A stretch of 64,000 nucleotides of DNA from Taenia hydatigena (Eukaryota > Platyhelminthes > Cestoda > Cyclophyllidea > Taeniidae): the NCBI GenBank assembly GCA_036345935.2, contig JADWOT020000001.1, positions 3,366,106 through 3,430,105 of the forward strand, in the 5' to 3' direction. Shown in pieces: positions 1 through 10,081 of the stretch. Each line of letters begins with the position of its first letter. Positions within the stretch are counted from its first letter, which is position 1. The translations under genes and the position numbers were made by a program. The notes under the pieces were generated by a model, which ran no database searches, was not told the DNA's origin, and saw only the letters and a list, made by a program, of their open reading frames with translations.

Positions 1-706
1 TTTCATATTATTATCGAGAAATCGGATACCTGTTTTTTGAGTTACATGGTCATGTAACGTGCTGTATTTTCATTGGCGCATAGCTTCAGATCGACCAATA
101 ACATTAATCCTACCACGATAAGACGATTTCTTTTGTGACTAAATTAAAAACACCTCTGAGGCCACTCGAAAAGCGAATTAATCTTTTATGCATTTATGTG
201 ATTTCTAGGGAGTGAGCAATTCGTAACTACTTGCCTCATTTGCCACATAAGTCAAAATGAATTAAGTAACTAACCAAATCCCTGAGAGTTGATTGGTGGA
301 GTAACTCCCTTCAATCTGTCATTGGCTTCCCGTTAACCAATGGTATGCATAGCGTTGCTCAGCTGCAGCAAATTCTTCATTTTAACTTCATTTCCGGCTT
401 AACTAAAAAGGAAGTGTAAAAACACAAAAGGAGTAGAATGTGAGGGCTGAGAATTGTATCCCCCTTTTTTAAATTCTTCTGGTAGGTGGAAATCTTGCAG
501 CACTAGCACAATACTTCCTGTTTAGCGCAGACGTGGAGACCGTGCCAAAAAAGTTTTTTTTTTTTTGATTTGCCTAATTCTAAAATGTGAAGTAAATTTT
601 GCAGATAATAGCGTAAACTGTACTTTTTAGAACGTTTTAATTGTTAAAGGACTTATTTCTGGACTTTCGAGTGTTCTAATATCGGTTAGAGCATTTGCTA
701 CTGCAG
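1..706. other. no gene recognised; upstream part or intron of the gene at 707-1095
   Basis: No open frame with convincing splice sites or protein-like composition was found on either strand. The stretch is AT-rich and has a short T-run near 545-566. Because the coding exons starting at 707 are internal, this interval probably holds a long intron of that gene, with the earlier exons outside the window. Confidence 0.5.
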
Positions 707-1095
707 TTACGTGTGACTCCTGGACAGCCTTTCCCAAATGAGGTTTTGGTTTTTCGTGTCACGTGTTCCTTATCAGTTTACAATAGCTGTTTGAACCTGA
801 TCGTGCGCCACAAACAGATTGGTGGGACTCGGAACAGGTAAACAGCTTCAGGATTTTCTCATTCCAAGTACCATTTCAGAGGTGCTGTATTAATTCCGAA
901 AATAGCTGGCACTACTTTGGAAAAAAATAGGACATTCTGGTTGTGGTGATTGGGTTTCCTCTTATGCTCTGCTCCAGCAGTCAGGCTGAATGGCAACGAT
1001 TCCGCTCCAAAATCTTGGGACAAGAAGACGTTTTAGCACTGTTGGACAATATTTTGACAAGAATTGACAAAGAACAATTTTGTGCCATCTATTAA
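707..1095 (+). CDS. 3' end of an unidentified protein (three last exons)
   Basis: Three small exons join in phase: 707-742, 787-837 and 985-1095, with TAA at 1093-1095. The introns are 743-786 (only 44 nt, GT...TAG) and 838-984 (147 nt, GTAAAC...CAG). Both junctions are phase 0. The 64-residue joined C-terminus runs LRVTPGQPFPNE, then LFEPDRAPQTDWWDSEQ, then AEWQRFRSKILGQ and so on to KEQFCAIY. It is charged and helical-looking, with an acidic/tryptophan patch (DWWDSE). I do not recognise the family. Support rests on phase agreement across three exons, not homology. The upstream exons are not in the window or were not found. Confidence 0.45.
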
Positions 1096-1702
1096 CTTTT
1101 TAAAAGATTTTAGGTGTGTTTGAAAAGAGTAACACCTAACTGAAATGTGGCACTCCCATTTTTTATGTGCGATTTACCTGTAAAATATATAAACCAGTCG
1201 TTAATCTGGCAAATATTTACATTAGAGAAAAGCCATAGCGCAATTGTGAGGGCGACCTATGGAACAAAGAGTCGTCGTGTTTCTATCGTTAGGCATGCGG
1301 AACAGCAAAAAAAATTGACATCGGCACCGCCGCGGCCTTTGTTCATCACGTGCCGCGGTGTTTGCGGTGAGCGGAAAAGCGGTCGGTGTGATCTGCCTCT
1401 CATTATTTTGATTTAATTCTTTTTCCGTAAAGCTTTTGAATAATATGATCACGAATTTGCCTCGTCTTTGGTTTAACGCATTTGGTGTGATTTGAGGCGG
1501 TTGGAGATGGACCACCTCCTTTGGGTGCAATCATTCGTGGGTGACCAGTGGGATTGAACCGTTGCCTTAAGCTAATACAATGCGGATCATTTTTAGTCAC
1601 AACCTAATTCAGCTGGGCATCTGTTTTTGTTGTTTGCAATCTTTACAAAAATTTAGTGCCAATTACTTTGAGAGACTGCATAATATCCTTCTTTACTTTC
1701 AG
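1096..1702. other. intergenic, or first exon/intron of the next gene
   Basis: No protein-like exon with good splice sites was found. An ATG at 1580 opens a frame that runs straight into the exon starting at 1703. The residues before 1703 look non-conserved, though, and a good acceptor (pyrimidines then CAG) sits at 1702, so I treat 1580-1702 as intron. The first exon of the next gene is not identified. Confidence 0.4.
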
Positions 1703-4700
1703 CTCTACAGTCTCCGAACTCGCGAATTGATCACTGAGCTGCCCTTGACGACCGATACACAACGGTTGAACCCCGTCAACACTCTCACACAAAACACGTC
1801 GAGTTTTGCCAGTTTTGAAGACGACACTGAGTCAGTTCGAACGGATCTGCGAGGACGTGGCGAGGAGACGCCGGAGCCTGTTCGCGCTTTTGGCGGTTAC
1901 AATTGTCCCAGTGCCATTCTCTTTGACTTTGATCCACGATTTGAAAATTCGCGCATCCTCCTCGCTAACGTACATTTTGTGCAAATGCAACAGGACTCGG
2001 GCCACTCCTTGTTGCAGCACTACCGTCGAAGATTTTCACTGGGTGAGGGCTTCTTTGAAGCGCAGGCGCCGTGTCTATCTCTTGTGCGACTTCCCTCCTG
2101 GCAGAGGATTGCGAGGACACGAGACTTTGGCGGATTGCCTGGTGAGTACGCGACTAGGTGGACCGATGGTCAATTTGTCAGCTTCATGTGATTTCTGGAG
2201 GATCAACAGACGAGCGGGTAAATAAACTGACAAGCGCATAGGAAGATGAATTAGCGGATACAGGATCTAAACACAGAGACAAATGAATGGATTGTCAAAC
2301 TGATAGACGTACGGATGAGTAAAAATACTTGCTGGCGAAAACCAAGTTTATTTTTTCACACAATTTTCGTTATTCACTGGCGCTCTTATTTGCCTCCTTC
2401 TGTGAGGCGGTATAGAGAGCACAATAATGTCGTGTCGTTTGAGACGACGTCCTCTGCACATGACTTTTGTATCTTAATTTTATTTTGGTAGTTTTTAAGT
2501 GGTTAGTAGTTCCGTGCCCAACTTCTTGCCAAGCCTTTACACCCCACTTACCGTTCAAGGATTGGCCTAAAACCGCAACAAACCACGGAGGTTCTATCAA
2601 TAGGTGGAATTATAGGCAGCCAGATGGCCACAAAAGCGCACTACTGATAAGCAGGCTTTTTGGACGAGCAGGCACTTGATGGACAAACAAGTGTGTGGAG
2701 AGGGTTAAGTGGTCAGGCAGGCGTGGGTATTGACTCAACTGGCGAATCAGCCTTTTGAACGCCTTGAAATTTCACAATTTGCGAAATATACTATGCTAAA
2801 CGTCCATCTTAGTGTTTTTCTTTTTGCATTTTGACCTTACGCTCATGAAAACTACTTACTTTTTATTAACACTGGACGGCTTATTTATTGCTAAATGTGA
2901 ACCTTTTTAGCAGTCAAAAAGGCTACGATGAATGTTCAGTTTCTTTAACAAAATTTTCGGGCGCTTTTTACTTTGAAGAGCTAACACCAAACATGAAATT
3001 GTTTACCACCTTTTTCCTCTTAAGGAAAATAAGATCCCTCGCAACACAAACAAAGCGTGTGTTGTTGCCTTTCTCAGGTTTGGAACAGACGAACGACTGG
3101 TAGTTTATCGGTAGATGAATTTTAAGTCTTTTTTCTCTAACTGGAGGAAAAATAAAGCAAACCAATAGAGCCTTAATCCACACCACAAAATTGCAAGCCT
3201 TGAATGGAAGGAGATGTAATCAGTAAGCTTGTCTGTAACGGCAGATACTGTCTGAGGAGTCAGAGGCCAGCTAAATGAGTGAGTTTTGTAGTTGCTTAAT
3301 TGGTTTTTTTCTGTTACGAACGAGTTATTGCCTTTCCTTTTCTACAGAGTGGTGGTTGCCGAAGTTTGCGGACGATTTCGTATGCGTTCGATTTATTGAC
3401 TGCGGTAAAACAACTTTCGACAAGGTCATTTGATAGTTAAAAAGACAAATTTAATAAACGCCCAGAAAATTTGTTATTATCGCGAAAAGGGAGGTAAGAT
3501 AGAGCCATAAAAATGTGCGGCTACTAATTCTTTCGATAGGCTGCCAAGGTGAATGCAGTTATATCGCCGAAAAAACGTGGTGGTACGTTTAGCTTTGGCT
3601 CGGAGGGGACATTAAATGCAGTCATGAGTACGCTCTTATGTATTTTTTGCTGCTACATTTTATGGGGCAATAAGTGCTATTCGTAGCGTTTCGCTTTCAC
3701 CTATGTCTGGCCGTTACATTGGTTACATTTCCAATGTGAATTGCAACCGACTCTTGCTTCACGACGAGACCTTCAAGAAATGCATTAATGCAAATCGTGA
3801 TATAAACATTTTAGGGTTTGCGGACATTGGCAGGCGGGATATGGTGCATTTTATTTTCATGCTGCTTCTGCACGAGCCATCAAGTGTTGGTTAGTTTAAC
3901 CAGCCAATCATACTTTTTCGAGTTGTGTTTTGACAGGCATTCTTCGATACTTAGCGTAAATATTAAGCTTTGAAAAGCCCACACATATGACAGGCTCTCA
4001 TCTTCATTCCTCTTGTGAGAAGGCACATCCAAGAAATGTCAAACCTTTGGAAAACCTCTCAGTACTTTGCGGTGAAGTCTGTTTTGTTCAGAAATATAGG
4101 CGCTGCATACTGACAGCAAGAGCAACTCTACGAATCGCTAAATTGTGTTGGAGGAACTTTTTCACTTAATAGGTGCTGGAATTGAATGCATAATGTCTAA
4201 TGTCTGATTAGTAATCCACTGAGACAAATTATTTCTGCTCATTCATAAGAAATAAAGAATTATTTAGGAATTCGAACTTGTGTGACTGTTTCCACGGTAG
4301 CTCAATAAATTAATCGGGTTGTCAAACTTTCTATCACTATTTTTAAGATCATAGGAGTACAGTCTACTGATAATAATTAAGTATAATCATATGTCACCAT
4401 TTTTACAGACTCACTTTTACAAGAGCAGCGAACGGACAGACGATTGGGGAGTGGAATAAATATTCTCAAGGTCTTCTACTCTCCTGCCGGTCATCTCATT
4501 TTCGCGGTTGTGACAACTACGTCGACATGCAGGTGCGGATCGCTGGCCCAGGCCCTGCTTTTCAACAATTTCTGTCAGGGCTCCAGTGAGGCCGTATCAG
4601 GATCCGGGAATAGTCCAGACTTGTCTCAGCAGGTAAATGCTACTTAAAGAAATATTCAAGTGACAATTTTTATAAGCTAACAAGTGTCCTGGATTTTACT

Positions 4701-5943
4701 AATTAAGCGTAACTGGAGTACAGGGGAGGGTGGTGTCGGTGAAACAGGATCTTTCACCACTCAGCCTCCTCCTCCGCCACCGGGATACACTCCGCTCTTC
4801 CTCACCGTCTTTCATAGCGATAGTCTAGATACACTTCGGGTAATACGCTTCGACCGCCCGCTCTGTCCTCTGCACACCTGTCCAACCAACTATATGCCCA
4901 TAATGAGTAGATGTGGCGCTCGACTAGCATTAATTGCCTTAGCTTCTGTCGGCGTTGGTGGCGGTAGCGTTGGAGTTAAAAGGAAGTACAGAGGAGGAAG
5001 AAGGGGTGTGGTGGAGATGGAGGGCAGTGGTGGAACACCAAGAAGGAGGAGGGTAAACACCATCAATACGCCTGAGTCAGCAGCCATGACTGCGAGCGCG
5101 GTGTCAAATCGACCGGGGAGTAGCCATGTAAGTAAATTTGCTGTACACTTTGTTTTCTCCTTAATTATTCCTTGAGATATGCAGAAATGATCTAGCAGGG
5201 GCGATTTGTGGTTTCAAAGTCCTTTGAAAGGCTTATGAAATAAATTTGCAAGGTTCAGGAGATCGCCGTTGCTGATGTCTTCTTATAATTTAACCTCAAA
5301 CCCCTCTGATGCGGATGTTGATTTAAATAACGATTGAGTGCTATGAACTACTTTCCCATTCAGTGAATTAGTTCCAAAGTTCAAGCCTCCTTCATTGGCC
5401 TAATGCAATTTTTCGCAATAATTTATTTTGCAGGATCAATTGACATCGTTTTAAAATGACTTTTAGCTATCCGCCAACTGGATGGAAGGGGACTGGGAGA
5501 CAAATGCGTGGGCTGAGGAAGAGGTACATCTCAATGGCAAATCTGCTTCAATCGATGCTGGGAATATTAGTCCGGGACGTCGAAAACTGCAGGAAATGGT
5601 TTTTGTTTACCAACTCGAGCCTCCCCCCACCCTGCAGGCGATTGTGAGACAAAAAATTCGACAGGCAAGAAACGGTCAACTTAAAATAAACCTTTTACTA
5701 TTTAATTATCAGTAGCGCTTGAAACGTAAACAATATGGGTGTCAGTTACATTCCCTTATAATGACGTTTCAGTACTTTGCCGACGCTACACTGGATCACC
5801 TAGGACTGCCACCTGGACTGGTGGCGTATCTACGGTTTCAACCGTCCTTCAGCTGTTCAGGATCATGTTTGTCTCGATCTGAGAGCCTTTCGACCCTTTC
5901 CACACTTCTCACTCCCCTCCGCAGCAACTCTCTTGAGCTCTAA
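1703..5943 (+). CDS. unidentified multi-exon protein (C-terminal portion)
   Basis: Five exons keep one frame across every junction: 1703-2141 (donor GTGAGT), 4409-4632 (GTAAAT), 4708-5127 (GTAAGT), 5467-5664 and 5773-5943, with TAA at 5941-5943. The second-to-last intron (5665-5772) starts with GC rather than GT but is in phase. The first listed exon is internal, so the protein is longer than the 483 residues read here. Visible features: a Ser/Asp-rich stretch with an EDDTESVR motif, a hydrophobic run in exon 2 (INILKVFYSPAGHLIFAVV), a proline run (six Pro before GYTPLFLTVFHSD), a basic Arg/Lys/Gly patch in exon 3, and a Ser/Leu-rich tail ending SNSLEL. Exon 4 is acidic at its start (EGDWETNAWAEEE). 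No family recognised. A polyadenylation signal lies about 100 bp after the stop. Confidence 0.55.
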
Positions 5944-6623
5944 CTTTCTTACACTGATCTCTATTGCTTTCTTTCCTTTATTCCTTCTGTGATAGGCCTA
6001 CAAGGCTGGATTGTCCTTTTTTTCTTTTCTTTTCGGTGCTGTAAATAAAAACGTCTAAAATGATGTTGCTTTGAGGGGAAGGGGATTCTGATGTGGTGGT
6101 AGGAGAGTTATTGCATCATCCTGATTGACCAGGGGTGAACTGCAAGAGCAGCGATGATTCATTACTAAAAATTGGATGTCTAATGTCTTCGTTAATTTGC
6201 TGTAGTCAAGTCACATTTCAATGTCATTAGTATACTCGCGGCCAACAAGTTTGCTGAGAGTATTTCAGAGTCCCAACAATTTGGGCGAATTTTACTCAAT
6301 AGTTAAGTTGCTTTGATATTTTGCCTATTTGTGCTAAGTGGAGTAGTTTTAGCGTTCGTAGACTCCCTTGAAGGCAAAAGAAGGCAAAATAATAGGGTGG
6401 AATATGCATATTTAATAGACAGAGAAAATGAAGCTGGTAGCATGGCCCGGAAGCCAGCGCAAGCGTCTAGGGCAATGCGGCCACCTCTGTGATCGAAATT
6501 GGAACCGGTAGTCATAAAAAACAAAGTATTACGGTAGTCTTTATGTACCCGTGGGTTTAACTTCTTCCCTGCGGAGTATTCAGCGTCTTATCCTGGCAGA
6601 TTTCTAATTCCCTTGAGAGCTAT
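5944..6623 (+). other. 3' UTR with AATAAA, then intergenic
   Basis: An AATAAA at 6044-6049 lies about 100 bp past the stop of the preceding gene and is the likely cleavage signal. The remainder up to the retroelement contains nothing I can assign. Confidence 0.5.
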
Positions 6624-6851
6624 TGTAATGCTTATGTTCTTTAAATGTGCTTTGTAGGCCACAGGGGGTTGAACAATTCGACTCTGGTCGCAAAGCGGCG
6701 TGGTGGGCGTTAAGAGCGCGACTTTTCTCCGTCCTGAACTCTTTTACAGGGTCGCGTTGCACCCTCTCTCTTATCTATAATAAAGATTTTGAAGCGTGTT
6801 CAGACTTCTAATAACAAGGGCGTTAAGAAGGAAGAGGAGAAACCTCCTCCA
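6624..6851 (+). repeat. 5' LTR of the Gypsy-type element
   Basis: This 228-bp LTR starts TGTAATG and ends CTCCA. It aligns along its length with the 227-bp copy at 9560-9786, including the shared CTGGTCGCA, GCGTGGTG, AGCGCGAC, CCGTCCTGAA and AATAAAGAT blocks. The AATAAA at 6779-6784 is the expected LTR polyadenylation signal. Many substitutions separate the two copies. Confidence 0.85.
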
Positions 6852-6852
6852 C

Positions 6853-6870
6853 TGGTGGCAGCGTTGGCGG
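6853..6870 (+). promoter_or_regulatory. primer-binding site, tRNA-Leu-like
   Basis: TGGTGGCAGCG lies one base after the 5' LTR. It is complementary to a tRNA 3' end of the form CGCTGCCACCA, which is typical of some eukaryotic leucine tRNAs (recalled from known tRNA sequences, not searched). The position is exactly where a PBS is expected. Confidence 0.55.
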
Positions 6871-6871
6871 A

Positions 6872-7345
6872 CCTTCCCTGTTTCAATAAAGGAATACATT
6901 TTGGGGATCGGATGAAAGCTGTGAGGTTCAACCCTCAGCGGCAGAGAATTTTCGCTGATCCTGCACGCCCTTCCCCAAAGATCTTTTCTCAGCAGCGATT
7001 GACGCCGGAGTCTCACATGACTCCAACCTTGACCAGTGCTATGAGATACTGGCTAAACTCGTTATCGACCAGCGAGAGCAGTCGCTGGCTAGGGAGTTCT
7101 TTCGCCGCGATCAAAAGCCAGGCGAATACGACGAGGAGTACGCTGGGATCCTGCAAATCCTAGCCGAACGGGTCTTCAAAAGCTGCCCACCTAACAAGGT
7201 GAAAAGTTGTGTGGCCGTTCATTTCAAAGCCGGACTCCGACTACCTTCCACCACAGCAAAGTTCCAGGCCATGAAGACCAATGATCTCAGCCAGCTGGTC
7301 GAGGTAGCGACGAGGGAGCGTCAGGAACTTCTCCTGACTTCGCTG
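6872..7345 (+). pseudogene. gag remnant of the Gypsy-type element
   Basis: The remnant is read in two frames with a shift near 7000. The upstream part has a protein-like stretch around AALADLPCFNKGIHFGD. The downstream part carries a capsid-like segment (REFFRRDQKPGEYDEEYAGI, then ILAERVFKSCPP) and FKAGLRLPSTTAKFQAMK. The 'R..F..R.Q..GE....Y' pattern is typical of Gypsy Gag capsid regions. No zinc knuckle (CCHC) is present. The sequence jumps from gag directly into the RT palm at about 7350, so a deletion removed the Gag C-terminus, protease and the start of RT. Confidence 0.7.
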
Positions 7346-7365
7346 GGCTTTACGAATTCTAGACA

Positions 7366-8320
7366 ATGCCATTTAAACTCCGTAACGCCGCAGCCACTTT
7401 CGAGCGCCTGATGCAGACGGCACTGATTGGGCTTTTGCCAAAACATTGCATAATCTACCTCGATGACATCCTTGTTTTCGGTCGAGACATCTGCGAGCAT
7501 AACGCTAATCTAAAACTAGTGCTGGACCGTCTGCAGGATGCAGGTTTGACCTTGAGTCCAAAGAAGTGCCATTTTCTTCGTCGTTCAGTCACCTTCCTGG
7601 GGCACACAGTCTCGTCAGATTGGATGGCGGTCACCGAAGATCGTACGAAACAAGTGAGAACTTGGCCAGCACCGACTAATCAGACGGAACTCCACAGTTT
7701 CCTCGGTTTGGCAAACTACTATAGGCGTTTCGTTAAAGGTTTCGCCAAGATTGCCAGTCCCCTACACAAGCTAACCGAGAAGCAGGCGAAAAAGAATTTC
7801 AAGTGGGAGAACCAACATGATGAAGCCTTCAAAGAACTAAAGTGAACGCTCTGCTCCGCTCCGATTCTGGCTTTACCAAACTTCGAGACCGATGCACCTC
7901 TCTTTGAACTAGACACGCACGCCAGTGACGTGGCCGCGGGAGGTGCACTTTGACAAAGAGACAAAGAAGGCAGAGAACTCGTCATCGCCAACGCTAGTGC
8001 CAGCCTAAACAAAAAAAATGAGACAGAAGAGTGCAACAGAACGTGAACTGTACCCCATCTACACAATGGTGCGACACTTCAAGCACTACCCGACAGCGAG
8101 ACAGTTCATAGTGAGAAGAGACCATCAGGCTCTGACCCGGTTGAAAACAATGAAGGCGATCGACCGTTCGGTTGCACGCTGGTATGAGAAACTGCAACAA
8201 TATGGCTTTACTGTGCAGTGCAGAAAAGGAAACTCGCATAGCAACGCGGATGCATTATCCCGCAGACCTCTCTCAGTGGAAAGGCATAGCGGTGTAGTAG
8301 GAACCCTATTTTTAAGCTAG
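7366..8320 (+). pseudogene. reverse transcriptase/RNase H remnant
   Basis: The frame opens at MPFKLRNAAATFERLM, the RT motif before the catalytic loop, and shows the YLDD box (IIYLDDILVFG) followed by KCHFLRRSVTFLGH and LGLANYYRRFVKGF, the thumb/connection signature of Gypsy RT. The fingers and first catalytic Asp are missing. In-frame TGA codons occur at 7843-7845 and about 7951. After a frameshift the RNase H part resumes with ERELYPIYTMVRHFKHY, RRDHQALTRL and GNSHSNADALSRRP (normally AD.LSR). The element is dead, with the deletion at the 5' side of RT. Confidence 0.88.
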
Positions 8321-8529
8321 CCGACTAAACATTAGTGGTGAAACACACAGAGTACAGACTTCGACACGTCCCTGATATGCGACAGGTTTCTGGCATCCTC
8401 GTCCAAGCCCACCGCGGAAGAGATGAAATCGTCCAGTAAGGCAGCCGAGCAGATATGGCAACAATGGTCTCAACTCTCCCTGGGAGATGAGGACTTGTGG
8501 TACTAAGAAGACATCACGTCTCCCAAGCG

Positions 8530-9501
8530 TGTGGTTGTTCCAGGTTCCCTGATACAAACAGTCCTTCAAGAGTTGCGCGAACAATCGGGCCATGTAGGCG
8601 AGAAAAAAGATGGTGGAGACCTGGACCAAACGGTACCGACGAACCCCTCTCTCCCCGGACGTGCATGACTTCTGCCGAACCTGCATCCCTTGCAGCAGTT
8701 TCAAGAACCCTCAGCTCACAGCAGTCGCACTCCTGCAGCCTATGCGTCAACCTTTTGCAATCGTTGGATCTGTCAACACGGAGTGCCTGAGTCAGCCCAT
8801 AGCGACCAAGGTCCTAATTTCGAAAGCCGACTTTCGCTGAACTATGCAGGTCCCTTAAAATCGCAAAGACGCGCAAGACACCTAAACACCCTGAGGACAA
8901 CAGACAATTAGAAAGAACTAACCAGACCCTGATAGGACTACTAAAGGCTTTTGCGAAGGAGGCACGACCGGAAGATTGGGATTTAAACCTTGGACGCGCT
9001 CTTCTCGCCTATAGGGCTACGGTCCATACATCAATCGGTGTCTCTCCGTTCAAGATACTCACAGGCCGCGAAATGCGAGTCTCCTCCGATGTGATCCTAT
9101 CGAGTAAGGAAGTGGCTACTGACAATGCCCCGGACTACGTACAACGTCTAAAAGAATGGATAACGAAGACGTTTAATCTTGCCTGGCGACACCTACAAAT
9201 GTCTCATACTTGACAAAAAAAATACTACGACAAGCACAGTCGACTCACTGTCTACCATGAAGGAGGTCTCGTCCAAGTATATCGGCCGATTCCTCCGCCT
9301 GGAACACATTGCAAATTTTACCACCCTTGGAGTAAAGACTCCTACCGCGTAGTAAAAATTATCTCTCCCACGAACTACCTCCGCACCCAGGCAATATCTG
9401 TCCATCACAATAAAATCCGACCCTACAAAGGTGCTCCTTTGATCGGTTATGAGGACGAAACCTACGTAATTGTAAAAGAAATAAAACCACCCGATGGTTA
9501 A
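8530..9501 (+). pseudogene. integrase remnant with core deletion
   Basis: The N-terminal zinc-binding region is recognisable (QSGHVGEKK, then FCRTCIPC as the Cys pair). The part of the catalytic core with the first Asp is absent: the sequence passes at about 8745-8760 from LLQPMR to a segment ending in WICQHGVPESAHSDQGPN, which carries the second Asp. After further frameshifts the third-acid region and C-terminus follow: ERTNQTLIGLLKAF, GRALLAYRATVHTSIGVSPF, then YYDKHSR, a YHPWSKDSYRVVKI SH3-like segment and HHNKIRPYKG. A TGA interrupts the last part near 9212. Confidence 0.85.
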
Positions 9502-9538
9502 ATTAAAGCGAGCCAGTGAGAGTAGCTCAGAGGATGGA

Positions 9539-9559
9539 GCTCAAAAGACGAGGGGGCAG
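9539..9559 (+). promoter_or_regulatory. polypurine tract before the 3' LTR
   Basis: A purine-rich run (CAAAAGACGAGGGGGCAG) abuts the TG start of the 3' LTR. This is the expected plus-strand priming site of an LTR retrotransposon. Confidence 0.65.
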
Positions 9560-9786
9560 TGTAATACGCACGTTACTTAAATCTCTATTGTAGGCAAAGG
9601 GTGGGACGACAATTTGGACCTGGTCGCAGAGCAGCGTGGTGACTTCTGGGAGCGCGACACATCCCCGTCCTGAATTCTTCTACAAGATCCCTCTGTACCC
9701 TCTCTCCTGCCCATAATAAAGATGCCAAAGCGTACTCAGACTTCTTATAGCAAGGGTGGATTGAGAGAGGGAATGAGCACTCTACA
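9560..9786 (+). repeat. 3' LTR of the Gypsy-type element
   Basis: This is the 227-bp partner of the LTR at 6624-6851. It begins TGTAATA, ends TCTACA and has AATAAA at 9715-9720. It is followed by GCTGT, which matches the GCTAT before the 5' LTR at four of five bases. Confidence 0.85.
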
Positions 9787-10081
9787 GCTGTTTTTTCTGT
9801 TACTCCTGTGCGACTTCAAAAAAGTATCTAGTTGCTGCAGTAATAGCAAAATCCTAATTTATTATAACTGGCTATTAGTGAAATTAAAACTGCATGAAGC
9901 TTTGTAACTAAGCAGCCCATCAGTAAAAAAGAATCGGCATTTCATTTCAACATATGTTGCTTGATTGCTTTGCCCACACGTTTGTATTCGCATGTATTGT
10001 TTAAACTTTCTGAATGCCAAAGTTGTTTGACCTAGGACCTTTGCTCATTTCAGAAGCAGAGTGCATGTAATTTCACGGAGT

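Larger units (their letters stand above)
6624..9786 (+). mobile_element. Ty3/Gypsy-type LTR retrotransposon, internally deleted and decayed
   Basis: The element is bounded by two related LTRs (6624-6851 and 9560-9786) that begin TGTAAT and end CA. It is flanked by GCTAT on the left and GCTGT on the right, a 5-bp target duplication with one mismatch. Internal order is PBS, gag remnant, reverse transcriptase, RNase H, integrase, polypurine tract, which is the Gypsy order (integrase after RNase H). Total length of about 3.2 kb is short for a family usually near 5 kb. Protease, the N-terminal part of RT and the first-Asp region of the integrase core are missing, and the rest has frameshifts and stops. 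It cannot encode a working polyprotein. The divergence between the LTRs suggests an old insertion. Confidence 0.9.

Noticed and set aside
7719..8750. Minus-strand open frames inside the Gypsy element
   Set aside because: Antisense shadows of the pol remnant, which has clear RT/RNase H/integrase motifs on the + strand.
9515..9537. tRNA-like GTAGCTCAG..GGAGC near the Gypsy 3' end
   Set aside because: Only a D-arm-like string; no anticodon or T-arm, and it sits in the retroelement 3' UTR.
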